From Acidobacteriota bacterium (GTDB taxonomy: Bacteria > Acidobacteriota > Terriglobia > Bryobacterales > JACQDG01): 7,307 nucleotides of DNA. The first letter of the stretch is position 1; every line of letters starts with the position of its first letter. Made by a program: the position numbers and the translations under genes. The notes under the pieces are model-generated. The model ran no database searches, was not told the DNA's origin, and worked only from the letters and a program-made list of their open reading frames with translations. The DNA lies in contig JACQDG010000146.1 of NCBI GenBank assembly GCA_016201185.1, forward strand, positions 1 to 7,307, read 5' to 3'. Shown here piece by piece: positions 1-5,608 of this stretch.

Positions 1-1107
1 GAGGGCGACGACCGGGGCGCGGCGCCCTTCGAATTCACGGACGAGGAGGAACATGCAATCGCCGAGGCTCTGCAACGCTTAGAAGGCTTTGTCGCGTTAA
101 GCGAAGAGGCCGCCGAGGAGATTCGGTCGGCGTGCACCGCGGACGCGCTCATAGAATACGCCGGCAGCAACGTTGAGCTATTCCGGAGCACCGGGAAACA
201 AGACTCGCTGGAGCGAGCCGTGGGTGCGGTCGCAAAGGCGTATTCGATCTACCCGGTTCCAATCTTCATCTATCACATGGCCGTACTGGCTGAGGCACTC
301 GGGAACCGTGCTAGCGCGTCCCGCCTCTTTAGAAAGTTCTTGGACGACCAGACGGTTTTCCAACCAAGTGCGGTCGCAAAGGCGGTACTAAAGGTCCGAG
401 ACGTCCCTGGGGCAGTCAGCTACGCTGCGCTCCAAAACATCGCTCACTGCTTTGGTGAGGGCGACTACGACGGAATGGCCCACGCCGCAAAGCAAGCCGT
501 GCATCTTAGTCCTGACAGCGCGGAAGCACATTACCAACTTGGGAATGCCTACGGGTTATTGAATCGCTATGAGGATGCCGAACAGGAGTTGATGAGGGCA
601 GCAAGCCTCAATCCGAGCGATGACCGGCCTTTTTATGCCCTTGGCCTGTTGCACTTAACTGTAGGGCACCTCGATAACGCGATTCAAGGTTTTAAGGAGG
701 CTACTCGCCTCAATCCTCAATCTGACAGGGCGTACTTTTATCTGGGAGAAGCGTACGAAGCTATAGAAGTTAATAGTATCCATGAGCCTTCGGGAGAGGG
801 TGACCCGTGCGACAACGTGCGTGTCCCAAAGAAATTCTCGGAGATGGTCGGGCTTTTTTCTCGGTCGCTAAATCGTTATTCTCTTGCAAGAAAGGCCTAC
901 GAAGAGGCAATAAGAATCAACCCGAACTATGCTCAGGCACACTACAAGTTAGGCCGGATAAAAGCACACGAATTCTCACAACTGGGCTTCGGACTTGAAG
1001 AGGCAATTGACTGCTATAAGAAGGCAGTCGAGCTCGATCCCAGTTCAGCCGAAGCTCAGGCTGATTTGGAACACCTCCTATGGGTGGACCAACATCGTCA
1101 AAGATAA
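1..1107 (+). CDS. TPR-repeat protein, 5'-truncated by the window edge
   Basis: The frame is open from the first base, so the start lies upstream of the window; the visible part is 368 residues. The GTG at 220 and other internal starts are not needed. A predicted acidic N-terminal part is followed by tetratricopeptide repeats: a degenerate one around residues 142-173, clear ones at about 174-207 (HYQLGNAYGLL... then AASLNP) and 208-241, a split one from 242 to 308 with an insertion of about 33 residues between its two helices, and a last one at about 309-348 (KKAVELDPSS). TPRs form helical scaffolds for protein-protein contacts; no catalytic domain is visible, so the partner is unknown. Base composition is lower in GC than the genes to the right (25 of 60 bases in 721-780). 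A PemK-type toxin gene starts 25 bp downstream and may be co-transcribed. The TPR call is firm, the biological role is open. Confidence 0.85.
   Translation, partial: EGDDRGAAPFEFTDEEEHAIAEALQRLEGFVALSEEAAEEIRSACTADALIEYAGSNVELFRSTGKQDSLERAVGAVAKAYSIYPVPIFIYHMAVLAEALGNRASASRLFRKFLDDQTVFQPSAVAKAVLKVRDVPGAVSYAALQNIAHCFGEGDYDGMAHAAKQAVHLSPDSAEAHYQLGNAYGLLNRYEDAEQELMRAASLNPSDDRPFYALGLLHLTVGHLDNAIQGFKEATRLNPQSDRAYFYLGEAYEAIEVNSIHEPSGEGDPCDNVRVPKKFSEMVGLFSRSLNRYSLARKAYEEAIRINPNYAQAHYKLGRIKAHEFSQLGFGLEEAIDCYKKAVELDPSSAEAQADLEHLLWVDQHRQR
224..384 (+). repeat. In-frame 17-bp direct repeat within the TPR gene
   Basis: The same 17 bases (gtgcggtcgcaaaggcg) occur at 224-240 and at 368-384. The copies are 144 bp (48 codons) apart and in the same frame, both encoding AVAKA. 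The flanking residues differ, so this may be the conserved core of a decayed internal duplication or a chance match. Confidence 0.6.
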
Positions 1108-1117
1108 CCGACCGACC

Positions 1118-1126
1118 GGAGGAGGA
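1118..1126 (+). promoter_or_regulatory. Ribosome binding site of the PemK-like toxin
   Basis: A purine run GGAGGAGGA ends six bases before a GTG at 1133. It lies in the 25-bp gap after the TPR gene stop and decides the toxin start: upstream ATG at 995 in the same frame lies inside the TPR gene and lacks this signal. Confidence 0.75.
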
Positions 1127-1132
1127 CCAGGC

Positions 1133-1477
1133 GTGGTCCCACCGTCAGCAGGTGCGGTAGTCCTGGTGCGGTTCCCCTTCTCGGACCTATCGCAGACAAA
1201 GTTGCGCCCGGCCGTGGTTCCTGCCGACGCTGGCCGAGGGGGCTGGACCTTGTGCCAAGTGACCAGCAAGTCTTACGGTGACGCGCAGGCAATACGGCTC
1301 GAAGACGCCAGCTTCGCCACGGGTTCGTTGCGCGTCACGAGCTATGCGCGTCCTGGCAAGCTTTTCACTGCCAGCCGGGACTTGATTGTGGCCCAGGTTG
1401 GCAAGCTGAAGCCGGAGCCATTCCGGCGGATCATCGATTCGGTGGTAATCCTTCTGCGTGCCGGTGGTTCGCCATGA
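1133..1477 (+). CDS. PemK/MazF-family toxin (putative endoribonuclease)
   Basis: The product is 114 residues from the GTG start. It has the short PemK/MazF pattern: a beta-strand start VVLVRFPFSDLS (9-20), the KLRPAVV motif (23-29), a CQVTSKS strand (41-47), and the segment GSLRVTSYARPGKLFT (64-79), followed by an LIVAQVGKL stretch (84-92). Members of this family cleave mRNA and are normally held in check by an antitoxin encoded next to them. Here the upstream neighbour is a TPR protein and the downstream one is convergent, and no small antitoxin gene is visible. The start was chosen for its strong Shine-Dalgarno sequence; the 160-codon version starting at 995 would overlap the TPR gene by 113 bp. 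Family assignment is good by motif; activity is inferred. Confidence 0.85.
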   Translation: MVPPSAGAVVLVRFPFSDLSQTKLRPAVVPADAGRGGWTLCQVTSKSYGDAQAIRLEDASFATGSLRVTSYARPGKLFTASRDLIVAQVGKLKPEPFRRIIDSVVILLRAGGSP

Positions 1478-1528
1478 GGCGCATCCCATACGCGCTGAAA
1501 TTGATTTTCTGAAAGTGCCCGCGGAGGA

Positions 1529-2032
1529 TCAGTCAAACTCCCTCACAGGCGTGGCCTGCTCAGGACCCACGCGACCGGCCACGATATCGGCGCGGAAATA
1601 ATTCTCTCCGCGCACCGGCGCGCCCGCCAGGCGGCGGAGCATGGCGATCTGCCCAATATGCGTCAGCGCGTCGGCGATCGGGCCCTGGAAGAGCTCCTCG
1701 GCCGGGAACCCGAGCGGAAGGTCGGAACCCAGGTAAGCGTCAAACCCCTCCAGCGCGGAAAAGAAACGCTGCACATCCTTCTCCCAGGCAAGCGGCGCGG
1801 AATCGTGCCATTCGTGCTGGCCCTTCACCAGCGACAGCGCCCAGTCGAGCAGGTCGGCCACGTGGGCCAGGATCTGCCCCGGAGTCCGGGTCTTCTCCGC
1901 CACGCGAAACCCCGCAAACCCGTCGGGCGCGCCGCGGAGCGTCTTGCCGCCACGGTAGGCGAGCGTGGCCACAGTGTGTCGCAGCAGTTGGCGCTTAGGA
2001 TCGGAGCTCACCGTCTCCGCTTTCATGTCCAT
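1529..2032 (-). CDS. DinB-family protein, second and intact copy
   Basis: A 167-residue protein would start at the ATG at 2032, five bases after the shifted stop codon of the first DinB-like gene, an arrangement typical of coupled genes; a second ATG at 2026 is possible. It shows DinB-like helices: QLLRHTVATLAYRG (15-28), PGQILAHVADLLDWALSLVKG (51-71) with H57, and FQGPIADALTHIGQIAMLRRLAG (115-137) with H125. The position four residues before H125, often a third ligand, is D121, so metal binding may be altered. It is not closely alike to the first copy, so this is not a recent duplication. No strong Shine-Dalgarno sequence precedes 2032, which fits translational coupling to the upstream gene. 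The family call is reasonable; substrate and reaction are unknown. Confidence 0.7.
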   Translation of the reverse strand: MDMKAETVSSDPKRQLLRHTVATLAYRGGKTLRGAPDGFAGFRVAEKTRTPGQILAHVADLLDWALSLVKGQHEWHDSAPLAWEKDVQRFFSALEGFDAYLGSDLPLGFPAEELFQGPIADALTHIGQIAMLRRLAGAPVRGENYFRADIVAGRVGPEQATPVREFD

Positions 2033-2506
2033 CGCTCTTACATCGCCCCCTCGTCCGCTGAGGGGCCGTAAATCGCCGGCACCGGGACGTTGTTCAACCG
2101 CAGGTACACGCCAAGCTGGGCTCGGTGCCCGAGGCAGGTTGAAGATCGTCTTTCCGCCCGCCAGAAGCGACCAGGGTTTCAGCAGGCGCTCGTCGCTCGC
2201 CCCGGCAAGCGCCGCCCGCGCCCCGCTGACGTTCTTGTCGAATAGCTCCAGCACTTCCTGGCACAAATGGAGCGTCGGCGATTGATAGGGCGGAGCCCCC
2301 GGCGGAGCGATGTCCATGGAATCCTGCGCGATAGTGGGAATGATCCAACCAGGCATCTCGGCGATATGCGTCGCCAGTTGCCGCACCGTCATGGACTTTT
2401 GGTGGGGCTTCCAATCAAATTTGTCCTCCGGGATCCGCTCCAGAGTCTTCCGGGTGTTGGCCATCTCGTGATCGAACTCGGGCAGCAGTGCTTCACTCAG
2501 TGCCAT
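1529..2506 (-). CDS. Continuous frame joining two DinB-like domains (probable frameshift fusion)
   Basis: As the sequence stands, one 325-residue frame runs from the ATG at 2506 to the stop at 1529. Residues 1-126 are a DinB-like N-terminal region and residues 159-325 a second DinB-like domain. Residues 127-158 have no family character: they are the out-of-frame reading of what should be the C-terminus of the first domain plus the intergenic bases. This suggests that two adjacent genes were joined by a deletion rather than that a two-domain protein evolved. If translated as written, the product would hold one broken and one complete four-helix bundle. The start is supported by GGAGGAG at 2510-2516. 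The two parts are listed separately. Confidence 0.6.
   Translation of the reverse strand: MALSEALLPEFDHEMANTRKTLERIPEDKFDWKPHQKSMTVRQLATHIAEMPGWIIPTIAQDSMDIAPPGAPPYQSPTLHLCQEVLELFDKNVSGARAALAGASDERLLKPWSLLAGGKTIFNLPRAPSPAWRVPAVEQRPGAGDLRPLSGRGGDVRAMDMKAETVSSDPKRQLLRHTVATLAYRGGKTLRGAPDGFAGFRVAEKTRTPGQILAHVADLLDWALSLVKGQHEWHDSAPLAWEKDVQRFFSALEGFDAYLGSDLPLGFPAEELFQGPIADALTHIGQIAMLRRLAGAPVRGENYFRADIVAGRVGPEQATPVREFD
2038..2506 (-). pseudogene. DinB-family protein, interrupted by an internal deletion of about 44 bp
   Basis: The first 126 codons (2506-2129) read as a DinB/YfiT-like four-helix protein: EFDHEMANTRKTLERIP, then DWKPHQKSMTVRQLATHIAEM with H47 as the first conserved histidine, ending in KTIFNLPR. 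The family then continues with a helix carrying further metal-ligand histidines. Here that stretch is missing, but its tail is recognisable in another frame: from 2127 to the stop at 2038 the DNA encodes HRAQLGVYLRLNNVPVPAIY and then GPSADEGAM. The distance from start to this stop is 469 bp, one more than a multiple of three, so a loss of about 44 bp (three n plus two) would restore a protein of about 170 residues, the usual size. DinB-like proteins include metal-dependent thiol transferases; this copy would lack the ligand helix. Mutation or assembly error cannot be told apart from the sequence alone. Confidence 0.75.
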
Positions 2507-2509
2507 GTT

Positions 2510-2516
2510 CTCCTCC
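2510..2516 (-). promoter_or_regulatory. Ribosome binding site of the first DinB-like gene
   Basis: Reading the minus strand, GGAGGAG lies three bases before the ATG at 2506. The spacing is short but the match is strong, and it supports this start. Confidence 0.65.
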
Positions 2517-2520
2517 AGGC

Positions 2521-2565
2521 ATCCGATTCTACCCTATCGCGATGCTGGTATCATCATCTCACCCC
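2521..2565. promoter_or_regulatory. Possible divergent promoters between the DinB gene and the unknown gene
   Basis: On the plus strand TGG followed by TATCAT (2546-2554) has the form of an extended -10 element, placing a transcript start near 2561, a few bases before the ATG at 2566. On the minus strand TAGAAT (2526-2531) resembles a -10 box for the DinB-like gene. Neither has a convincing -35 box. This is inference from short matches. Confidence 0.3.
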
Positions 2566-3171
2566 ATGCCAACAACGTCGCACGCCGCGCTGGGCCTGCG
2601 GGCACATTCCGGATGGGCGGCGCTCGTGGCCGTCGCCGGGTCGCCGGACTCGCCGGTGGTGATCGACAAGCGACGGATCGAACTGGCCGATCCCCGCATT
2701 CCGGGATCCCTCCAGCCATACCATGCCGCCGAGGGGTTGCCTCTGAAGGATGCTGAGAAGCTCGTGAACCGCGCCATCGACGACGCCCGGCGCCTGGCCC
2801 GGCAAGCCTGCCGTGCGGTCCTCGACGATCTGCGAGAAAAGGGCCACGAGGTCATCGGCTGCGGCATCCTCCTCGCTTCGGGCCGGCCCCTGCCGGCGCT
2901 CGCCGCGACGCTGGCGTCGCACGCGCTGATCCACACCGCCGAAGGCGAGCTTTTCCGCGACGCGCTGGTCCACGCCAGCAAGCACCACGACTTGCCCGTA
3001 ACCCGGGTAAAAGAGCGTGAGCTTTATGACGGCGCAGCGGCCGGGCTGGGCGTCCCCGCCGCTGAGCTGCTCCGCCGCGTCACCGAGTTGGGACGGCCCC
3101 TCGGCCCTCCGTGGCGTCAGGACGAGAAGCTCGCCACGCTCGTCGCTTGGCTGGCCCTCGCCGCCGCTTGA
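2566..3171 (+). CDS. Conserved-looking hypothetical protein of 201 residues
   Basis: I do not recognise a named family. From the ATG at 2566 the protein begins with strand-like segments ALGLRAHSGWAALVAVAG (8-25) and VVIDKRRIEL (31-40), then a long charged helix (59-93), a strand HEVIGCGILLAS (94-105), a helix-rich part with HTAEGELFRDALVHASKH (123-140), a strand LPVTRVKE (143-150) and a C-terminal helix ending in RQDEKLATLVAWLALAAA. This strand-strand-strand-helix-strand-helix-strand-helix order recalls RNase H-like/RuvC-like folds, but the acidic residue expected on the first strand is absent. No signal peptide or membrane segment is evident. In-frame ATGs at 2488 and 2542 exist; 2488 would overlap the start of the divergent DinB gene. 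None has a Shine-Dalgarno sequence; 2566 is chosen because recognisable structure begins there. The vapBC pair follows after 31 bp. Confidence 0.75.
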   Translation: MPTTSHAALGLRAHSGWAALVAVAGSPDSPVVIDKRRIELADPRIPGSLQPYHAAEGLPLKDAEKLVNRAIDDARRLARQACRAVLDDLREKGHEVIGCGILLASGRPLPALAATLASHALIHTAEGELFRDALVHASKHHDLPVTRVKERELYDGAAAGLGVPAAELLRRVTELGRPLGPPWRQDEKLATLVAWLALAAA

Positions 3172-3175
3172 CGCT

Positions 3176-3193
3176 CTCCCATAAATATGGGAG
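3176..3193. promoter_or_regulatory. Palindrome upstream of vapB, candidate VapBC operator
   Basis: CTCCCATA (3176-3183) and its exact reverse complement TATGGGAG (3186-3193) are separated by two bases. VapB-type antitoxins bind such palindromes near their own promoter, alone or with VapC, to repress the operon. The right arm contains GGGAG (3189-3193), nine bases before the vapB ATG and the only plausible Shine-Dalgarno sequence. In RNA the arms could also pair and hide it. The function is inferred from position and symmetry. Confidence 0.6.
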
Positions 3194-3202
3194 CCTAGAA
3201 AC

Positions 3203-3454
3203 ATGAAGACCACGCTCGAGATTCCGGATCCGACTTTCCGGCGCGCGAAAGCTATGGCGGCGGAGCAAGGCATCCCGCTGCGTCAATTCGTTACCGAAGC
3301 GGTCAATGAGAAGTTGCGCAGGAAGCTGACGGGCTCCGCCAAGCCGTGGGTCAAACTGGCGGGACAGCTGGGGCACCTTAGAAAGGAAACGGCGCGGGTC
3401 ACCGAGTTGATTGAGCGGGAGTTCGAAAGGATCGAGCCGGAGGAATGGGTTTGA
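3203..3454 (+). CDS. vapB: VapB-type antitoxin (ribbon-helix-helix)
   Basis: The 83-residue protein opens with MKTTLEIPDPTFRRAKAMAA, the beta strand and first helix of a ribbon-helix-helix DNA-binding domain, followed by GIPLRQFVTEAVNEKLRRKL as the second helix (to about residue 42). The C-terminal half includes KPWVKLAGQLGHL and an acidic tail ending in EPEEWV, as expected for the segment that wraps the toxin and blocks its active site. It ends 10 bp inside the PIN toxin gene, so the two are translated together. The antitoxin should neutralise VapC and repress the operon through the palindrome at 3176-3193. The ATG at 3203 has GGGAG at a normal distance. Family assignment comes from the fold pattern and from the neighbouring toxin. 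Confidence 0.88.
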   Translation: MKTTLEIPDPTFRRAKAMAAEQGIPLRQFVTEAVNEKLRRKLTGSAKPWVKLAGQLGHLRKETARVTELIEREFERIEPEEWV

Positions 3455-3828
3455 TCCTCGACACGAACGCCCTTTCGGCCTTTGCTGAAGGCCACTCGGC
3501 GGCGGTGACGCAAATCCGCGGCGCAAATCAAGTTGCCATTCCGGCCATCGTCTTAGGCGAATATCGATTTGGGATCGCCTGGTCGCGTCATCGAAGCGAG
3601 TACGAGCGCTGGTTGATGCAGATTCTTTCCGTCTCCACCGTGCTTGATGTTAATGAGGAGACGGCGATCCAGTACGCCGACATTCGCGTCGAGCTGAAAA
3701 AGGCCGGCACCCCGATTCCTTCCAACGACGTTTGGATCGCGGCGCTGTGCCGCCAGCACGCCCTCCCCATTTTGACTCGGGATCAACACTTCAACCTGAT
3801 TAAAGGGCTCCAGCGCCTCGCCTGGTGA
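3445..3828 (+). CDS. vapC: VapC-type PIN-domain toxin ribonuclease
   Basis: The 127-residue protein is a complete PIN domain. The four acidic residues that bind the catalytic magnesium ions are visible: D6 in LILDTNALSAF, E39 in IVLGEYRFGI, D95 in PSNDVWIAALC and D113 in ILTRDQHF. VapC toxins cleave specific RNAs, often initiator tRNA or the rRNA sarcin-ricin loop; the target here cannot be read from the sequence. The gene overlaps vapB by 10 bp. Its Shine-Dalgarno sequence GGAGG (3439-3443) lies almost directly before the ATG, so efficient translation probably depends on ribosomes finishing vapB, which keeps toxin below antitoxin. It is convergent with the kinase gene 30 bp away. All catalytic residues are intact, so the toxin should be active. 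Confidence 0.92.
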   Translation: MGLILDTNALSAFAEGHSAAVTQIRGANQVAIPAIVLGEYRFGIAWSRHRSEYERWLMQILSVSTVLDVNEETAIQYADIRVELKKAGTPIPSNDVWIAALCRQHALPILTRDQHFNLIKGLQRLAW

Positions 3829-3858
3829 AACCTGTGTCCAGGATTGTATAGAAAACCC

Positions 3859-5598
3859 TTACGCCCCCACCTCCGACGCCGCCGAGCGCTCCAGCGTTAT
3901 CGGCAGGCGGATGGTGAACGTATTGCCTACGTCACCGGCGCTCTCCAGCCGGATCGTGCCCTTGTGCTCGTTGATCACGCTGTGGGCCACGGCCAACCCC
4001 AGCCCCGCCGCCACCCGGCCGCCCTTGGCGGCGAAGCCGAATTCGAAAATCTTGGCGTGATGCTCCGGCGGAATCGCGCACCCGGTGTCGCGGATCGAGA
4101 TCACCACTTCCTGGTCTTCCCGCCGCGTCTCGATGAAGATCCGCCCCTTGCCCTGGATGCCCTGGCAGGCGTTGGTCAGCAGGTTCATGAAGGCTTCGTT
4201 CAGCATCGCCGGGAAGCAGGGGATGGGCGGCACTTCTCCAAGGCTCATCACCACTTCGACGCGCTGGCGGGCCGTGGGATCGAGCAGTTGCGCGGTCGTC
4301 GAGAGGCTCTCGTTCACGCTGGCCATCTTAAATGCCGATTCATCCAGGCGGGCGAAGGACCGCAGCGACCGCACCACGCTGATGATGCGCGCGCAGGCGG
4401 CGGCGCTTTCCTGCGTGATGCGGACGGCCTGCTCGAGCAGGTTGGCCTCCTTCTCCGTCCGGTTCTCACCCGTGGCTAGCCGGGCGGCCATCACCATTAG
4501 CACTTCCAGGTTGGCCTTCAGCGCGCCCAGCGGATTGTTGATCTCGTGCGCCACGCCCGCCACCAGGCGGCTCAGGGATGCCGTCTTCTCCGCCTGCCAC
4601 AGCTTCAGCTCGACCCGCCGCAGGGCGGCCGTCCGCTCCTCGACTTTCTGCTCCAGCTCTTCGTTGTAGCGTTTCAGCTCCTCGAAGAACTTGGCGTTCT
4701 CCACCGAAAGCCCCACCTGCGAGGCCACCGCGCACAGCAGCTCCAGGTCGTCATGGGTGAAGGCGCCGATGGAGCGGTTGTTCTCCAGGTACAGGATGCC
4801 CAGGTTGCCGCCCTTGCCCACCAACGGGGCGCAGGCAATGGAGCGCAGCCCGCGCAGCACCACGCTCTGCCCGTGGGCGAAGCGCGGGTCTTCCGCCGCG
4901 TCCGCCGTAATAATGCCCTTGCGCTCGCTGAGGATCCGGTTTGACACGGTGGAGGAGATCGACACCGGCACCGTAGAGCTGGCCGTGCCGCCCCGCTCGC
5001 ACACCATGGTCGGTCGCAGCGTGTTATCCCCGTCCAGCAGGAAGATGGCGCCCCGCTCGGCCTGGGTGGTCTCGAGCAAAATCTGAATCGCCTGGCACGA
5101 GACATCGTCGAGCGAATAAACCGTGGAAAGAGCGCGGCTCAGGTCGCACAACAGCGCCAGCGTCCGCCTCTCCTTCTGCATCTGGCGCATAATAGCGGTG
5201 TCTTCCTTGGGTTGCGCGGGCGCCCGCGCCACTATGGTCAGATTCGCCACCACATTCTCGTAATCCTCTTCGACTGTGACCGACTCCACCGCGGGAGCGG
5301 CCGCCGCGACGGCTCCCTCGTGGTAGATCAGGATGTAGTTGCCAATCCGGATTTCGTCCTTGTCCTTCAGCGCCGCCTGCTCGATCTTCTGGCCGTTGAT
5401 GAATATGCCGTTGTGGCTGCCCAGGTCGCTGATGACGTAGCTCTCCCCGTCCTTCATGATCCGGCCGTGGCGGCGGGAGATCAGCGAGCCTTCCAGCACA
5501 ATGTCGTTATCCGCCGAGCGGCCCAGGTTGTAGTTGCCCGCGCCCAGCGGCAGCTCCATCACCGTCCCCATTGGCTTCTTGATCAGCAACCTCGGCAT
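3859..5598 (-). CDS. FHA-GAF sensor histidine kinase
   Basis: The 579-residue protein has no membrane segment and should be cytoplasmic. Order of domains: an FHA phosphopeptide-binding domain (about 22-92) with GRS at 26-28, SRRH at 41-44 and SHNG at 61-64; a GAF sensory domain (about 160-302); a coiled-coil linker (305-335); a HisKA dimerisation domain with the phospho-acceptor H351 in AGVAHEINNPLGAL; and a HATPase domain with the N box NEAFMNLLTNACQGI (467-481), the G1 box DTGCAIP (504-510) and the G2 box GLGL (532-535). The usual second glycine of G1 is A508. The likely role is to sense a small ligand or redox state through GAF, dock to a threonine-phosphorylated partner through FHA, and pass phosphate to a response regulator, none of which is encoded here. 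It is last in a tight minus-strand operon, 10 bp after the ABC ATPase gene. Confidence 0.93.
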   Translation of the reverse strand: MPRLLIKKPMGTVMELPLGAGNYNLGRSADNDIVLEGSLISRRHGRIMKDGESYVISDLGSHNGIFINGQKIEQAALKDKDEIRIGNYILIYHEGAVAAAAPAVESVTVEEDYENVVANLTIVARAPAQPKEDTAIMRQMQKERRTLALLCDLSRALSTVYSLDDVSCQAIQILLETTQAERGAIFLLDGDNTLRPTMVCERGGTASSTVPVSISSTVSNRILSERKGIITADAAEDPRFAHGQSVVLRGLRSIACAPLVGKGGNLGILYLENNRSIGAFTHDDLELLCAVASQVGLSVENAKFFEELKRYNEELEQKVEERTAALRRVELKLWQAEKTASLSRLVAGVAHEINNPLGALKANLEVLMVMAARLATGENRTEKEANLLEQAVRITQESAAACARIISVVRSLRSFARLDESAFKMASVNESLSTTAQLLDPTARQRVEVVMSLGEVPPIPCFPAMLNEAFMNLLTNACQGIQGKGRIFIETRREDQEVVISIRDTGCAIPPEHHAKIFEFGFAAKGGRVAAGLGLAVAHSVINEHKGTIRLESAGDVGNTFTIRLPITLERSAASEVGA

Positions 5599-5608
5599 CT
5601 TGGCTCTT

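Noticed and set aside
220..222. GTG 220 as the start of the TPR protein
   Set aside because: The frame is open back to base 1 with protein-like sequence, so the gene continues beyond the window.
995..1132. A 46-codon upstream extension of the PemK-like toxin starting at ATG 995
   Set aside because: It lies mostly within the TPR gene in another frame, adds no family character, and the strong ribosome binding site at 1118-1126 points to GTG 1133.
3168..3173. TTGACG as a -35 box for vapBC
   Set aside because: No -10 match is found 16-18 bases downstream; the AT-rich centre of the palindrome is only about 8 bases away.
2554..3273. A 239-codon minus-strand frame opposite the unknown gene
   Set aside because: It is a shadow frame in GC-rich DNA; the plus-strand frame shows alternating strand and helix patterns and fits the gene order, while this one is low in hydrophobic core pattern and runs into vapB.
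3829..3858. A bidirectional terminator between vapC and the kinase gene
   Set aside because: The 30 bases contain no inverted repeat with a T or A run.
3844..4479. A 211-codon plus-strand frame opposite the kinase gene
   Set aside because: It is antisense to the conserved ATPase domain of the kinase and has no recognisable motif.
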